Below, piece by piece: positions 27,272 through 37,141 of a DNA stretch of 64,000 bases. Source of the stretch: Candidatus Thiodiazotropha sp. (ex Myrtea sp. 'scaly one' KF741663) (lineage in GTDB: Bacteria; Pseudomonadota; Gammaproteobacteria; Chromatiales; Chromatiaceae). The notes under the pieces are model-generated. The model was not told the origin of the DNA. It saw nothing but the letters and a program-made list of their open reading frames with translations, and did not search any database. Positions within the stretch are counted from its first letter, which is position 1. Each line of letters begins with the position of its first letter. Where the stretch lies: contig JAHXIQ010000001.1 of NCBI GenBank assembly GCA_025655555.1, positions 124,001-188,000 on the forward strand. Direction: 5' to 3'. The translations under genes and the position numbers were made by a program.

Positions 27272-27541
27272 TAGGGCCTGTTAACACTAATTTGATCGTC
27301 ACTGCCAAGACCATTTTTTTTGTCCAGCAAGGCAGAAGGAGTGCCGTGTAGTCGGTCTACATAAGCGACTGATAACGCCGCTGGACGAAAAAATGGCCTT
27401 GGCCCTCCGGGTTAAACCTGAAAAAGCACCACTCGGCGTTACTCTTCGCTCATTTGGAATAACCAAACTACGCTCCTCGTGCCTTGATTGGCGCTTTTTC
27501 AGGTGCAACAGTGGCAATCAAATTAGTGTTAACAGGCCCTA
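27272..27541. mobile_element. Miniature inverted-repeat element, complete copy 1
   Basis: A 270-bp non-coding element bordered by TA on both sides. Its terminal inverted repeat is GGGCCTGTTAACACTAAT and the arms remain complementary for about 33 bases. Inside are two further hairpins: one with arms at 27311-27328 and 27380-27396 (core GTCCAGC/GCTGGAC), another with arms at 27417-27430 and 27490-27503 (CCTGAAAAAGC/GCTTTTTCAGG). The whole thus folds as a three-stem cloverleaf. It is about 75% like copy 2. TA borders suggest mobilisation by an IS630/Tc1-type transposase elsewhere; no transposase is encoded. Confidence 0.88.
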
Positions 27542-27676
27542 ACACCATAGGTTCTTTGCTGAGACATCCCTTATACTACCGGGCCGGCATCGTCAGCGGG
27601 AGACCGCTGATCGGTAAATCCACACCGCTGGCGAGCTTGACCCCCTTTAACTATGAATAATCCAGGAATCAGTCTG

Positions 27677-28021
27677 ATGGTCCGACTCTACGGCATTCCC
27701 AATTGCGACACCATGAAAAAGGCCCGCCAGTGGCTGATGGAACAAGGCATCGATTATGAATTCCATGACTATAAGAAATCGGGTATCGATGAAAAACGGC
27801 TGCACCAGTGGGTGGGCCAGGTCGGCTGGGAGACCCTGCTCAACCGTCGTGGCGTGATGTGGCGCAAGCTCGATGACACAGTCAAAAATCATATGGATGA
27901 GGCAAGTGCCATCCGCGTCATGCTGGCAACGCCATCGATCATAAAGCGGCCGGTTCTGGAACTGGGAAAATCACTTCATGTCGGCTTCAAACCGGGCGAC
28001 TACGAAAAGATTTTCGGCTGA
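27677..28021 (+). CDS. ArsC/Spx family protein (YffB-like)
   Basis: A 114-aa thioredoxin-fold protein of the arsenate reductase/Spx group, closest in form to YffB. It opens MVRLYGIPNCDTMKKARQWL, with the single cysteine in PNCDT at the active-site position; the family KRPVLELG segment follows near residue 95, where Pro is the cis-proline. YffB proteins are thought to be glutathione-dependent reductases, without proven arsenate activity. The frame opens at 27653, but ATG at 27677 gives the normal N-terminus with AGGA upstream. It precedes dapL on the same strand by 70 bp; a similar gene often neighbours dapE or dapC in gammaproteobacteria, which matches a lysine-pathway setting. Confidence 0.9.
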   Translation: MVRLYGIPNCDTMKKARQWLMEQGIDYEFHDYKKSGIDEKRLHQWVGQVGWETLLNRRGVMWRKLDDTVKNHMDEASAIRVMLATPSIIKRPVLELGKSLHVGFKPGDYEKIFG

Positions 28022-28090
28022 CCGGATCACCCTCCTCCTCACACACATTCCCTGTATAATGGCCCGCTTTCTGATTTCCTGAGGTGCAGC

Positions 28091-29311
28091 ATGATCAAGA
28101 TCAACGAGAACTTCAACAAACTCCAGGCCTCCTACCTGTTCTCCGACATCGCCAAGCGGGTTTCACAGTTTCAGACTGCGAATCCCGACAAACAGATTAT
28201 CAAGTTGGGTATCGGTGACGTCACCCGCGCCCTGCCTGATGCCTGCATCGAGGCCTTTCATACAGCCGTCGATGAGATGGCCAATGACGGCACCTTTCAC
28301 GGTTACGGTCCCGAGCAGGGTTACGATTTCCTGCGTGAGGCCATTGCCAAGGGCGACTTCCAGTCCCGCGGCTGCAACATCGAGGCCGAAGAGGTCTTCG
28401 TCAGTGATGGTGCAAAATGCGATTCGGGCAACTTCCAGGAGATCTTCGCCAACGACATTCGCGTTGCCATTCCTGACCCGGTCTATCCCGTCTATGTCGA
28501 CACTAATGTCATGGCCGGCCGCACTGGCATGGCAGAGGATGGACGCTACACCGGCCTGGTCTATCTTGAGGGCAATAAGGAGAACGGCTTCATTCCTGGT
28601 CTTCCCAGCGAGCCGGTTGATCTGATCTATCTCTGTTTTCCAAACAATCCCACCGGTGCCACCGCCACCAAGGCGCAGCTGAAAGCATGGGTCGACTACG
28701 CCAAAGCCAACAAGGCACTGATCCTGTTCGATGCCGCCTACGAGTCCTTCGTGCAGGACGATGACCTACCCCGCTCCATCTACGAGATCGAAGGGGCGCA
28801 AGAGGTGGCCGTGGAGTTCCGCAGCTTCTCCAAGAATGCCGGCTTCACCGGTACACGCTGTGCCTACACGGTGGTACCCAAGGCATGTACCGCATATACC
28901 GCCAGTGGCGAGCCCGTCTCCATTCATGGCCTGTGGAACCGCCGCCATACGACTAAATTCAACAGCGTCTCCTATCCGGTTCAACGGGCAGCCGAGGCGG
29001 TCTACAGCGAAGCGGGCCAGACACAAATCAGTGAATTGATCGCCTATTACATGAAGAACGCCAAGTATATCCGAGAGCATATGGAATCCCTCGGCTACGA
29101 TTGCATTGGCGGTGAGAATTCACCCTACATCTGGATCGATGCCAAGGGCGACTCCTGGGCCTTCTTCGACAAACTGCTGAATAATGCCGGTGTCGTCTGC
29201 ACACCAGGTGCTGGCTTCGGCAAGTGTGGCGAAGGCTATGTTAGGATCAGCGCTTTCAACAGTTTCGAGAATGTGCAGGCAGCCATGAACAGAATCAGCG
29301 AGGCAATCTAG
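28091..29311 (+). CDS. dapL: LL-diaminopimelate aminotransferase
   Basis: DapL converts tetrahydrodipicolinate directly to LL-diaminopimelate with glutamate and PLP, bypassing the DapD/DapC/DapE steps. The 406-aa protein begins [20 protein letters not shown] and has the DapL marker [18 protein letters not shown], then [33 protein letters not shown], the PNNPTGA motif and the PLP lysine in [17 protein letters not shown] (about residue 270). These match the class-I-fold DapL subgroup. TATAAT lies at 28055-28060 upstream, and the start follows CTGAGGTG. It overlaps the next gene, a decarboxylase, by one base. Confidence 0.94.
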   Translation: MIKINENFNKLQASYLFSDIAKRVSQFQTANPDKQIIKLGIGDVTRALPDACIEAFHTAVDEMANDGTFHGYGPEQGYDFLREAIAKGDFQSRGCNIEAEEVFVSDGAKCDSGNFQEIFANDIRVAIPDPVYPVYVDTNVMAGRTGMAEDGRYTGLVYLEGNKENGFIPGLPSEPVDLIYLCFPNNPTGATATKAQLKAWVDYAKANKALILFDAAYESFVQDDDLPRSIYEIEGAQEVAVEFRSFSKNAGFTGTRCAYTVVPKACTAYTASGEPVSIHGLWNRRHTTKFNSVSYPVQRAAEAVYSEAGQTQISELIAYYMKNAKYIREHMESLGYDCIGGENSPYIWIDAKGDSWAFFDKLLNNAGVVCTPGAGFGKCGEGYVRISAFNSFENVQAAMNRISEAI

Positions 29312-30570
29312 TGCCGGTATCCAACGATTTCTCAGCACGGCTCGAGCAGTCACTCAAGGGTATTGTCGAGCACTATAGTACGCCTTTCCATCTCTATGAC
29401 GAGAAGGGTATCAGAGAGACCGGTAACGCCCTGATTGACGCATTCGCCGGCGTGGAGTCCTTTCGTGAGTACTTTGCGGTCAAGGCACTGCCCAATCCGT
29501 CAGTGATGAAGCTGATGCAAGCCATGGGATTTGGTTTCGACTGCAGCTCCATTGCCGAGTTGGCACTCAGCCGCCAGATCGGCGCACGGGGTGAGGAGAT
29601 CATGTTCACCTCTAATAATACCAGCCCCACGGAGTTCGCCGCTGCCGCGGCGGATGGCGGTTGTATACTCAACTTGGATGATATCTCACTGATCGACAAG
29701 ATCCCCGAGATGCCCGAGTTGATCTGCTTTCGATACAACCCGGGTGAACGCCGTACAGGAAACAGCATCATCGGAAATCCTGTGGAGTCAAAATATGGCG
29801 TCTCTCACGATCAACTACTGGATGCTTATAGACAAGCCAAGGCGCGAGGCGCCAAGCGTTTCGGTCTGCATACCATGCTCGCCTCCAACGAGCTGAACCA
29901 TGCTTATATGGTGGAAACCACGCGCATGCTGCTCGAGCGTGTGGAGTGGATCTCCAGCGAACTCGATATCACTTTCGACTTCATCAATATTGGTGGGGGC
30001 CTGGGTATTCCTTACCGCCCCGAAGAGAAACCGCTCGATGTTGTCAGCATGGGCCGAGAGATCAGCAAGCTGTTTGAGCTGTTCAAAAAGCAGCACGGGT
30101 ATATGCCAAAACTCTGTGTGGAAAGTGGCCGTTACATGACCGGTCCCCATGGCGTACTTGTCACCTCGGCCATTAACCGCAAAGAGATCTACCGAACCTA
30201 TGTGGGTGTCGATTCCTGCATGTCATCCCTGATGCGACCTGGCATGTATGGGGCCTATCACCATATCTCGGTGCTGGGGAAAACAGGTGATGACGAAACT
30301 GTGGATGTGGTCGGCTCGCTTTGCGAGAACAACGACAAGTTCGCCGTACAACGTTCAATGCCGAGGATGGCGGATGGAGACATTCTCTATATCCATGATA
30401 CCGGCGCCCACGGCCACTCCATGGGTTTCAACTACAACGGCAAACCCAGGCCCAAGGAGCTGTTGTTGCGAGAGGATGGCAGCGTCGAGCTGATACGCCG
30501 TGAAGAACGTCTCAACGACCTTTTTGCCACCCTTTCATTCGAATCCAACACCTACACACCTGCAGACTGA
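29311..30570 (+). CDS. lysA: Diaminopimelate decarboxylase family protein
   Basis: PLP enzyme of the alanine-racemase-fold decarboxylase family, most probably converting meso-diaminopimelate to lysine. The 419-aa protein has the PLP lysine in YFAVKALPNPSV (about residue 58), DCSSIAELALS, the glycine-rich phosphate site NIGGGLGIPY (about 225), the ESGRYMTGPHG segment, and VDSCMSSLMRPGMYGAYHHI with the active-site Cys/Tyr region. The start is GTG at 29311, whose G is the last base of the dapL stop. Coupling to dapL supports lysine synthesis over arginine or ornithine decarboxylation. It belongs to a longer variant and could also be a carboxynorspermidine-type enzyme, less likely given the context. 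Confidence 0.88.
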   Translation: MPVSNDFSARLEQSLKGIVEHYSTPFHLYDEKGIRETGNALIDAFAGVESFREYFAVKALPNPSVMKLMQAMGFGFDCSSIAELALSRQIGARGEEIMFTSNNTSPTEFAAAAADGGCILNLDDISLIDKIPEMPELICFRYNPGERRTGNSIIGNPVESKYGVSHDQLLDAYRQAKARGAKRFGLHTMLASNELNHAYMVETTRMLLERVEWISSELDITFDFINIGGGLGIPYRPEEKPLDVVSMGREISKLFELFKKQHGYMPKLCVESGRYMTGPHGVLVTSAINRKEIYRTYVGVDSCMSSLMRPGMYGAYHHISVLGKTGDDETVDVVGSLCENNDKFAVQRSMPRMADGDILYIHDTGAHGHSMGFNYNGKPRPKELLLREDGSVELIRREERLNDLFATLSFESNTYTPAD

Positions 30571-30576
30571 TCTCGT

Positions 30577-30600
30577 TGCGCCCGGTTCATGCCGGGCGCA
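30577..30600. terminator. GC-rich hairpin after lysA
   Basis: TGCGCCCGG, a six-base loop, CCGGGCGCA: a nine-base stem seven bases after the lysA stop. It lacks a T tract on either strand, so it may stabilise the transcript end or help termination by another means. Confidence 0.4.
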
Positions 30601-30783
30601 TGGGTTGCCTACCTTGGCGAAGCTCGCGCCCAAAGTGAAGCTCACATCCAAGCCCCTCAATCAACAAAAAATCCTTTAATTCTCGAAGCTTCCACATAAC
30701 CACATTGTGAGTAGTGGTTCTCAATCCATAGCTAAACCGGCTGCCATACTCAGGCTTCAAGAATAATAGATAGGGAGATACCT

Positions 30784-31563
30784 ATGGAAATCTTTTCGTT
30801 TGTCATCGTGCTTGTACTGGTGGCGCTATTTCTGATTTACAAGAGTAGCAAGATCAATACTGTGTCGAACAAAAAGGTCAATGTCGACGACTTCCAGGAG
30901 CAGATAGAGCAGGCAATCAACCTGCCTACCGAATCCGAAAAGGCTTGGCAAAACGAACCGGCTACTGACGCCTTGATGCGTGAACTCGATGAACGGGGGA
31001 TCTACCTGCAGCAAAAACTGACAAAGGGTCAGTCCATGAATATTCTGGGGCTCTTCTCCCCGCCCGACGGACGACAGGTGGATATTCTCAAGCACTTTAA
31101 CATCCCGTACTCTTATAAGATGAATCAGACCATGGCCCACTATCTGATTCGTGAGCTTTTCGATGATCCCAATAAGGTCCGGGAGTGGAACAACCGTCCA
31201 CCGACAACCACAGTCCGCCAAGGTCTGCTTTTTATGCAAGGTAAGCTGATCAGTGGCCTGACCCACGTAGAAGCTCAGGCAAGACTTGATAAACTGGGTA
31301 TGGAGAACAGCGAGCGTTACCAGGAATGGAAACAGATCGACCGTCTATTTCTCGCCACCAATAACCCGGAAGTCAGGGCGAAATACAAGGTGCGTAAAAT
31401 TACCTGGAAACGTTTCTTTGAGAGCTATGAAGCGCTTAAGGAAGCGGGTGTCTTACCCAAAGCCATGTGCGGTGAAAATATTATCGAGCATTCCCTGCGT
31501 CAGGACGACAGTATTGTCGCTCACACCAAGATACAGGATGCCATCCAGCCTGCAACGCCATAG
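30784..31563 (+). CDS. Hypothetical membrane-anchored protein
   Basis: A 259-aa protein with an N-terminal membrane helix (residues 4-20, FSFVIVLVLVALFLIY) and a cytoplasmic, largely helical remainder. Not recognised. It has a Gln/Glu-rich linker (residues 30-60) and then a folded part with two repeated-looking blocks: TDALMRELDERGIYLQQKL and RQGLLFMQGKLISGLTHVEAQ, each ending in a long helix. The start follows AGGGAGATACCT. It lies between lysA and a convergent small gene and could be a scaffold or signalling protein; nothing in the sequence decides this. Confidence 0.6.
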   Translation: MEIFSFVIVLVLVALFLIYKSSKINTVSNKKVNVDDFQEQIEQAINLPTESEKAWQNEPATDALMRELDERGIYLQQKLTKGQSMNILGLFSPPDGRQVDILKHFNIPYSYKMNQTMAHYLIRELFDDPNKVREWNNRPPTTTVRQGLLFMQGKLISGLTHVEAQARLDKLGMENSERYQEWKQIDRLFLATNNPEVRAKYKVRKITWKRFFESYEALKEAGVLPKAMCGENIIEHSLRQDDSIVAHTKIQDAIQPATP

Positions 31564-31580
31564 GGTCTATTGACACTAAA
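31561..31580 (+). repeat. Degenerate element end
   Basis: TAGGGTCTATTGACACTAA resembles the element end TAGGGCCTGTTAACACTAA with three differences. It starts in the stop codon region of the gene at 30784-31563. The match is short and could be chance. Confidence 0.35.
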
Positions 31581-31587
31581 AATAGAA

Positions 31588-31610
31588 GCGCCGGGTCTTG
31601 TGCCCGGCGC
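31588..31610 (-). terminator. Hairpin between convergent genes
   Basis: GCGCCGGG, seven-base loop, CCCGGCGC. On the minus strand the second arm is followed by TTCTATTTTTAG, so it looks more like a terminator for the minus-strand gene at 31643-31954; it may serve both convergent genes. Confidence 0.5.
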
Positions 31611-31642
31611 ATTGCATTCTGCCATCCACACCACATTCTCAA

Positions 31643-31954
31643 TCAGGCGTAGACATCAATTCCCAGCACCTCGCTGACGTAGTCTCTTTCGTCATTCTGC
31701 TGTAGTGATTGATAAGCAGCAACAGCCTTCTGCTGGTTCGATTCTTCAGCGAATGTCCCATAGGTATCACGTGCTCGTTGGCGCTCCAGCATCCTCTCAG
31801 CCTGTTTGATATCGTCAACCGCCCGTGTCGGCCTGCTTTCTTGGGTAACCTGCGGCAGGGCAGCAAGGGAATTAACCTCAGTGGGCGCACGCCCACGCGA
31901 CGGCTCCAGTGGAACCGGAAACGCTGGCAGTGTATGAGTCTTCCCTATCTGCAT
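31643..31954 (-). CDS. Small hypothetical protein
   Basis: A 103-aa protein, not recognised, with no signal peptide or membrane segment. The first 45 residues are rich in Pro, Arg and Ser and probably disordered (MQIGKTHTLPAFPVPLEPS). The rest is a charged helical stretch (DDIKQAERMLERQRARDTYG, then NQQKAVAAYQSLQQ) ending in DYVSEVLGIDVYA, a short hydrophobic tail typical of a conserved C-terminal motif. The start has no clear ribosome site. It is convergent with the gene before and lies 69 bp downstream of copA's stop on the other side, so it may belong to no operon. Confidence 0.5.
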   Translation of the reverse strand: MQIGKTHTLPAFPVPLEPSRGRAPTEVNSLAALPQVTQESRPTRAVDDIKQAERMLERQRARDTYGTFAEESNQQKAVAAYQSLQQNDERDYVSEVLGIDVYA

Positions 31955-32023
31955 CGGCTAAATCATTCAGTAGTCAGTAGCGGGGGCGAAATCTCCCGCA
32001 TAACCTTAAGTCAGGAGAACGGA

Positions 32024-34975
32024 CTACTCCGCCTCGTAACCCGCCGATTTCACAGCTGCGATGAGGACGGATTTATCGGCCTGCCCGGTCACCACAGCCT
32101 CTGCACTGTCGAGTGAGACCTCAGCATTTTCGACACCCTGAACCGCCTGAAGGGCTTTGGTGACATTCATGACGCAATGAGGGCAGGTCATACCGTTAAC
32201 TTTAAGCGTTGTGGACAACTTTTTCTCCTGTTGGGTTGGTTGGAAAAAGCGCAATCGATTGGCATTGGTCACCACTGTGACCGATGACAGTGCCATGGCT
32301 GCACTGGCAAACATGGGGGGCAAAAGCCAGCCTGTCACAGGATAGAGCACGCCTGCCGCCAGTGGAATGCCTATCACATTATAGATAAAAGCACCGAAAA
32401 GGTTCTGTTTGATATTTCTCAGGGTGGCGCTGGAGAGGGCAATAGCGGTACTCACATTATTCAGTGAATCTCCCACCAGGGTGATATCGGCATGATGAAT
32501 CGCCACATCGGTGCCGCTACCGATAGCGAAACCGGTATCGGCCTGGGCCAGGGCCGGGGCATCATTCACCCCGTCACCCACCATGCCAACCCGAAATCCC
32601 TGCTGCTGCAAGGCCTTCACTATTTCGAGCTTTTCCGCAGGCAGTACCTCACTGTGGACATCGACGATACCCAGTGACTGCGCCACCGCCTGTGCGGTCG
32701 CCTGGTTATCTCCTGTGCACATCACCACTTTTACTCCTTGCTTTGACAAGGAATCAACGGCTTTTTCGCTATCAAAACGCAGGGGGTCCTTGAGGATGAT
32801 CAGCCCCTGCAGTTCTCCGTCGATCATCAACCAGACCGGTGTACCTGCCAGCGCAGCCTCGTCCTCCGCCTGCTGGGCTAATACCTCTGGGGGATCAATA
32901 CCCAATGCCTTCAGATATTGCTTTCCTCCCAACTGGACAAGATGCCCGTCAACCCGTCCTTCGACTCCCTGTCCGTCGAGTGAGCGGAAATCCTTTACCA
33001 GAGCAGGTTCAACACCGTGTTCACGGGCATGATCGAGGATCGCCTCAGCCAGCGGATGAGAAGAGACAGACTCCACGCTGGCCGCGAAATAGACTAGATC
33101 ATTTACCGCTTCACCCGAGGCCGTATGCAGCGCTGTGACCTTGGGCTGTCCCAGCGTCAGAGTGCCTGTCTTGTCGACCACCAGATGAGTCAACCGGCTG
33201 GCGCTCTGCAATCCCTCACTGTTGCGGATGAGTACATTCAATTGAGCGGCCCGGCTGGTACCCACCATAATGGCAATCGGTGTGGCCAATCCCAGCGCAC
33301 AGGGACAGGCGATCACGAGTATCGCGATGCTTGCCGTCAGGGCATAGGGCATCTGCGGTTCGGGACCGACCAGATGCCAAACACCGAAGGTGATCAGCGC
33401 AATGAGGATAACGATCGGCACGAAAACCGAGGAGATCTTATCCACCAATCGCCCAATAGGTGGCTTGCTCATCTGTGCCTGGCGCACCATGGCGATGATG
33501 TGAGCCAGCGTGGTCTCGTCACCCAGACGCGTCACCTGGAAGAGCAGTGTACCGCTACGGTTGATGGTACCGCCGGTCACACTGTCACCCGTACGCTTCT
33601 CCACCGGCATCGATTCACCGGTCAACATCGATTCGTCAAGGCTTGCCTGACCGTCGACCACCTCACCATCGATGGCGATTCGCTCACCGGGACGCACCCG
33701 GACATTATCGCCAACCCGCAGCAGCGAGACGGGCAGCAGCACCTCTTTGCCCTGCCGTACCACAGAAGCGATCTTGGGCGCCAACCCCACCAAGCTGCCC
33801 ACCGCCTCACTGGTGGTTCGCTTGGCTCGGGTTTCCAGCACATGTCCGAACTGGAGAAATGCCAGAATCAGCACCGAGGCATCGAAATAGAGCTTCTCTC
33901 CACGCAGCAGGGAGCCATCAGGCAGCAGCACAATGGCCAGGGAGGAGAGCCAGGCAGCACCGGTACCCAGAGCAACCAGACTGTCCATATTGGCCGATAG
34001 GTGTTTGGCCTGCTTCCAGGCACCCCGATAGTAGTTCCCGCCGCTGAACCCCATGACAAAGAGTGTGATCATGGCGATAGCGAGCCAGAATCCCTGACCG
34101 CCTGCCGACACCAGTGCTGGCGTATGACCGCCCATTTCGGCCACCATCAGACCGGCGCCGACCATCCCTGCCAGCAATGCCCGTTGCCAGGAGCGCCTGA
34201 CCTCTGCGGCAGCAGAAGCCGCCTCTTCCGCATAAGGATCGGTAAACCGCTCCTGCAGGCTGGCCTGACAACCTGCCTCCGACAGACCAATTAGCAAGTC
34301 TGCCGGATGGGCGGTTGTATCGACCTCCCAGTTGTCTACTGTCTTGCTATATTCTGCTGGGGGATCCAGGCGATCCAGTACACTTTTCAAGATAGCTTCC
34401 TGCTCATCGACAGATAGACTATTGATCTGCAACAGTAAATTATCGTCGACCTGGGATGTCTCGATGAGGCGGGCATCGTAGCCCTGATCGATCACCGCGT
34501 TGACCACCGCACGGGAATCACCACCCACCACCTGCGCCCGTTTTTCCACCAAATTGACCGACGCAGCCTCCACACCTGCTACGGTGCGAATAGCGCGCTC
34601 CACTGCAGAAACACAGCTGGCGCAGGTCATGTCATCGATCGCCAGCAGATAGCTGCCGGCAAGATCCTGTGCTACAGCGTCCTGGGTTATCGATTCGACA
34701 GGATTGGAAACCGGACAGCTCTGCGGAACCTCTGCGATAGGTCTGGCCTCATAACCCGCCTGTTTGATCGCCTCGATCGACGCATGAGGGAGACCACCAA
34801 CTACCTCTGCGCTGTTGTTCTCCAGATCGACTTCGACCGATTCGACACCCGGCACCACCGAAACCGCCTTCTCTACCGCGGACACACAGTGACCACAGCT
34901 CATACCGTCGATGCTCAAACGATAGGTTTGTAGTGGCATGGAGGGTTCTAAAAGTGTCTGTTGCTGTTCAGTCAT
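32024..34975 (-). CDS. copA: Copper-translocating P1B-type ATPase with HMA domains at both ends
   Basis: Inner-membrane pump that exports Cu(I) with ATP. The 983-aa protein is longer than usual. Two N-terminal heavy-metal-associated domains carry GMSCGHC (about residue 24) and DMTCASC (about 113). The ATPase core has eight membrane helices, the actuator TGES, the ion-binding CPC in [10 protein letters not shown] (about 555), phosphorylation site DKTGTLT, the P1B marker SSHPLAEA and the hinge [11 protein letters not shown] third HMA domain with NGMTCPHC lies at the C-terminus (about 920-983), after the last helix. CPC with HMA domains indicates copper or silver. Between the second HMA and the first helix lies a helical insert (about 180-255). 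Confidence 0.93.
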   Translation of the reverse strand: MTEQQQTLLEPSMPLQTYRLSIDGMSCGHCVSAVEKAVSVVPGVESVEVDLENNSAEVVGGLPHASIEAIKQAGYEARPIAEVPQSCPVSNPVESITQDAVAQDLAGSYLLAIDDMTCASCVSAVERAIRTVAGVEAASVNLVEKRAQVVGGDSRAVVNAVIDQGYDARLIETSQVDDNLLLQINSLSVDEQEAILKSVLDRLDPPAEYSKTVDNWEVDTTAHPADLLIGLSEAGCQASLQERFTDPYAEEAASAAAEVRRSWQRALLAGMVGAGLMVAEMGGHTPALVSAGGQGFWLAIAMITLFVMGFSGGNYYRGAWKQAKHLSANMDSLVALGTGAAWLSSLAIVLLPDGSLLRGEKLYFDASVLILAFLQFGHVLETRAKRTTSEAVGSLVGLAPKIASVVRQGKEVLLPVSLLRVGDNVRVRPGERIAIDGEVVDGQASLDESMLTGESMPVEKRTGDSVTGGTINRSGTLLFQVTRLGDETTLAHIIAMVRQAQMSKPPIGRLVDKISSVFVPIVILIALITFGVWHLVGPEPQMPYALTASIAILVIACPCALGLATPIAIMVGTSRAAQLNVLIRNSEGLQSASRLTHLVVDKTGTLTLGQPKVTALHTASGEAVNDLVYFAASVESVSSHPLAEAILDHAREHGVEPALVKDFRSLDGQGVEGRVDGHLVQLGGKQYLKALGIDPPEVLAQQAEDEAALAGTPVWLMIDGELQGLIILKDPLRFDSEKAVDSLSKQGVKVVMCTGDNQATAQAVAQSLGIVDVHSEVLPAEKLEIVKALQQQGFRVGMVGDGVNDAPALAQADTGFAIGSGTDVAIHHADITLVGDSLNNVSTAIALSSATLRNIKQNLFGAFIYNVIGIPLAAGVLYPVTGWLLPPMFASAAMALSSVTVVTNANRLRFFQPTQQEKKLSTTLKVNGMTCPHCVMNVTKALQAVQGVENAEVSLDSAEAVVTGQADKSVLIAAVKSAGYEAE

Positions 34976-35197
34976 ACTTATCGATTATGAACGATTCCTG
35001 TCAGATTCGTTCGATTTGCGGTTAACCAGTGTCTTGGGTGGTGACACCAAACCTGTCGGGTGTTTTTCCCGAGTGCCTCCCTGCTTCCTGGTACGTCAAG
35101 TCGCGTCTTGCAAGTATTAATCGGTGCGTAGAGTCTGGCCCTACCGCACGCACCATCTCCCACAATTTCGATTCACAGATGTGTGCACCCTAATGAA

Positions 35198-37123
35198 CTA
35201 CACCTGTGAGGCGACATGTGAAAAAAACCGGCTGATCGCATCAGCATCCTGAGTCTTGGTCATGGGTGGCAGACTGCGGATGAAAATCTTGCCATAGGGT
35301 TTGTTGATCAACCGTGGGTCGCACACCACCAGGGCTCCGGTATCCTGCTCATCACGAATCAGACGCCCGGCGCCCTGTTTTAGGGCTATGGCCGCCTGTG
35401 GCACCTGGAACTGCATGAATGGATTCCCACCCTGTTTGCGCAGTGCATCGATGCGTGCCTGCAGCACGGGGTCGCCGGGCGAGGCGAACGGAAGCTTATC
35501 GATGATCACGCAGGAAAGCGCCTCACCCCGTACATCCACACCTTCCCAGAAGCTGGAGGTACCCAGCAGCACCGCATTGCCCAACTCCCGAAAACGTTCA
35601 ACCAGCTCGGTTCGGGGTGCGGTACCCTGTACCAGCATGGGAAACTCGAGCTTGTCTGCGAGATATTCGGCCGCCTCCTGCAATGCCCGGTGACTGGTAT
35701 AAAGCAGAAAAGCCCGCCCCTGGCTTGCTTGGAGTATCGGGATAGAGAGATCGGAAACCGCGCGGTTGAAATCGGGGCTGCTTGGATTCGGCAGGCCTTT
35801 CGGCACATACCAAAGTGCCTGGTGGGGATAGTCAAAGGGACTGTCCCAACAATGAGTCTCTGCCTCTTCCAAACCAATCTGGCGGGAAAAGTGATCAAAA
35901 CTGCCGCCCACCGCCAGGGTTGCAGAAGTAAAAATCCAGGCAGCCGGATGCTGCTGCATGACGCCACGAAAAATTCCAGAAATCTCCAGCGGTGTCCGGT
36001 TGAGTCGAAAACCCTGCCGTGTGGTCTCATACCAGCGTATTGAGGCATTCTCTTCCGCATCATCCTCCTGTACCTGCAGGCGCGACAGGAGTAGCTCGCA
36101 TCGCTCCTTGCAGCTATCGAGCCCCTTGCCCCGGCCCTCGACAGCCCGCAGTGCCTCAGCAAGCGCTTCAAGACTCTCCTTAAGCCGTTCCAGCTGCTGC
36201 GCAACCGACGGATTGTCGGCCAGCTCCGACCAGGCACCGCGGCGGACTTCAAGACCAAAGGCAAGACGCATATCACCGGCGCACTTTTTCAACGCATCGG
36301 CGCGTTCAATGAGAACCGGAGTATCCTTTGCCTCTTTGTGGTATTCGGTGACAGTATCCCGTGCCAGTTCCTGCAACTGACGACCACTGAGGGTCGACCC
36401 GAAAAAGTTACTTGCCACATCGGGCAGTTGATGGGCCTCATCGAGAATAAAACAGTCGGCGCTCGGTAGCAGCTCACCAAATCCTTCCTCCTTGAGCGCC
36501 AGATCGGCACAGAGCAGATGGTGATTGATCACCACCACATCAGCCTCCTGTGCATGCTTGCGTGCCTCAACCAGATGGCATTTGCTGTAAGAGGGGCACT
36601 CCTGTCCAAGGCAGTTGTCGGTATTTGAAGTGACGACCGGCCAAATTGATGCGTCCTCAGGTATTGCAGACATCTCTGCGATATCACCACTACGCGTCTC
36701 CGAGGACCATTCGCGGATACGTTTCAGCTGATTCAGCTGTTCTCGGGTCAGGCGGATCTCCTCCACCAGCGTATTATCAAGACGGTGAATACAGAGGTAG
36801 TTGGCGCGCCCTTTCAACAAGGCGGCAGAGAGCGGGCTGGCGAGGGATTGTCGCACCATGGGCAGGTCACGATGGTAGAGCTGGTCCTGCAGATTCTTGG
36901 TGCCGGTGGAGATAATCACCTTGAGACCCGACATCAACGCAGGCACCAGATAGGCAAAGGTCTTGCCGGTACCGGTGCCCGCCTCACAGACCAGCACGCC
37001 GCTCTGCTCCATCGTGCGACCGATGGCAGCGGCCATCTCCTGCTGTTGGGGACGGTGCGAAAAACCTTCGATGCGGCTTGCCAGCCACCCTTCAGGCCCG
37101 AATATCTCGGCGTAGTCAGTCAT
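35198..37123 (-). CDS. DinG/YoaA-type ATP-dependent DNA helicase (XPD-like, Fe-S)
   Basis: A 641-aa superfamily 2 helicase of the Rad3/XPD group, closest in size and form to YoaA. Walker A is AGTGTGKTFAYL (about residues 47-58) and Walker B is LDEAHQLPD (about 235). Cysteines for a 4Fe-4S cluster appear in NYLCIHRL, DNCLGQEC and SYSKCHL (about 110-190), a spacing typical of the family. Motif V-VI are seen in LGTSSFWEGVDVRGEAL and QGAGRLIRDEQD. YoaA acts in repair of damaged replication forks. It starts just after a small unknown gene's stop codon and runs in the same direction. Confidence 0.92.
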   Translation of the reverse strand: MTDYAEIFGPEGWLASRIEGFSHRPQQQEMAAAIGRTMEQSGVLVCEAGTGTGKTFAYLVPALMSGLKVIISTGTKNLQDQLYHRDLPMVRQSLASPLSAALLKGRANYLCIHRLDNTLVEEIRLTREQLNQLKRIREWSSETRSGDIAEMSAIPEDASIWPVVTSNTDNCLGQECPSYSKCHLVEARKHAQEADVVVINHHLLCADLALKEEGFGELLPSADCFILDEAHQLPDVASNFFGSTLSGRQLQELARDTVTEYHKEAKDTPVLIERADALKKCAGDMRLAFGLEVRRGAWSELADNPSVAQQLERLKESLEALAEALRAVEGRGKGLDSCKERCELLLSRLQVQEDDAEENASIRWYETTRQGFRLNRTPLEISGIFRGVMQQHPAAWIFTSATLAVGGSFDHFSRQIGLEEAETHCWDSPFDYPHQALWYVPKGLPNPSSPDFNRAVSDLSIPILQASQGRAFLLYTSHRALQEAAEYLADKLEFPMLVQGTAPRTELVERFRELGNAVLLGTSSFWEGVDVRGEALSCVIIDKLPFASPGDPVLQARIDALRKQGGNPFMQFQVPQAAIALKQGAGRLIRDEQDTGALVVCDPRLINKPYGKIFIRSLPPMTKTQDADAISRFFSHVASQV

Positions 37124-37141
37124 CGAAACATTGTGTGAGAA

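Noticed and set aside
27264-27314. N-terminal extension of the 26916-27263 protein
   Set aside because: This part is translated from the miniature-element end; the ATG at 27263 has its own ribosome site.
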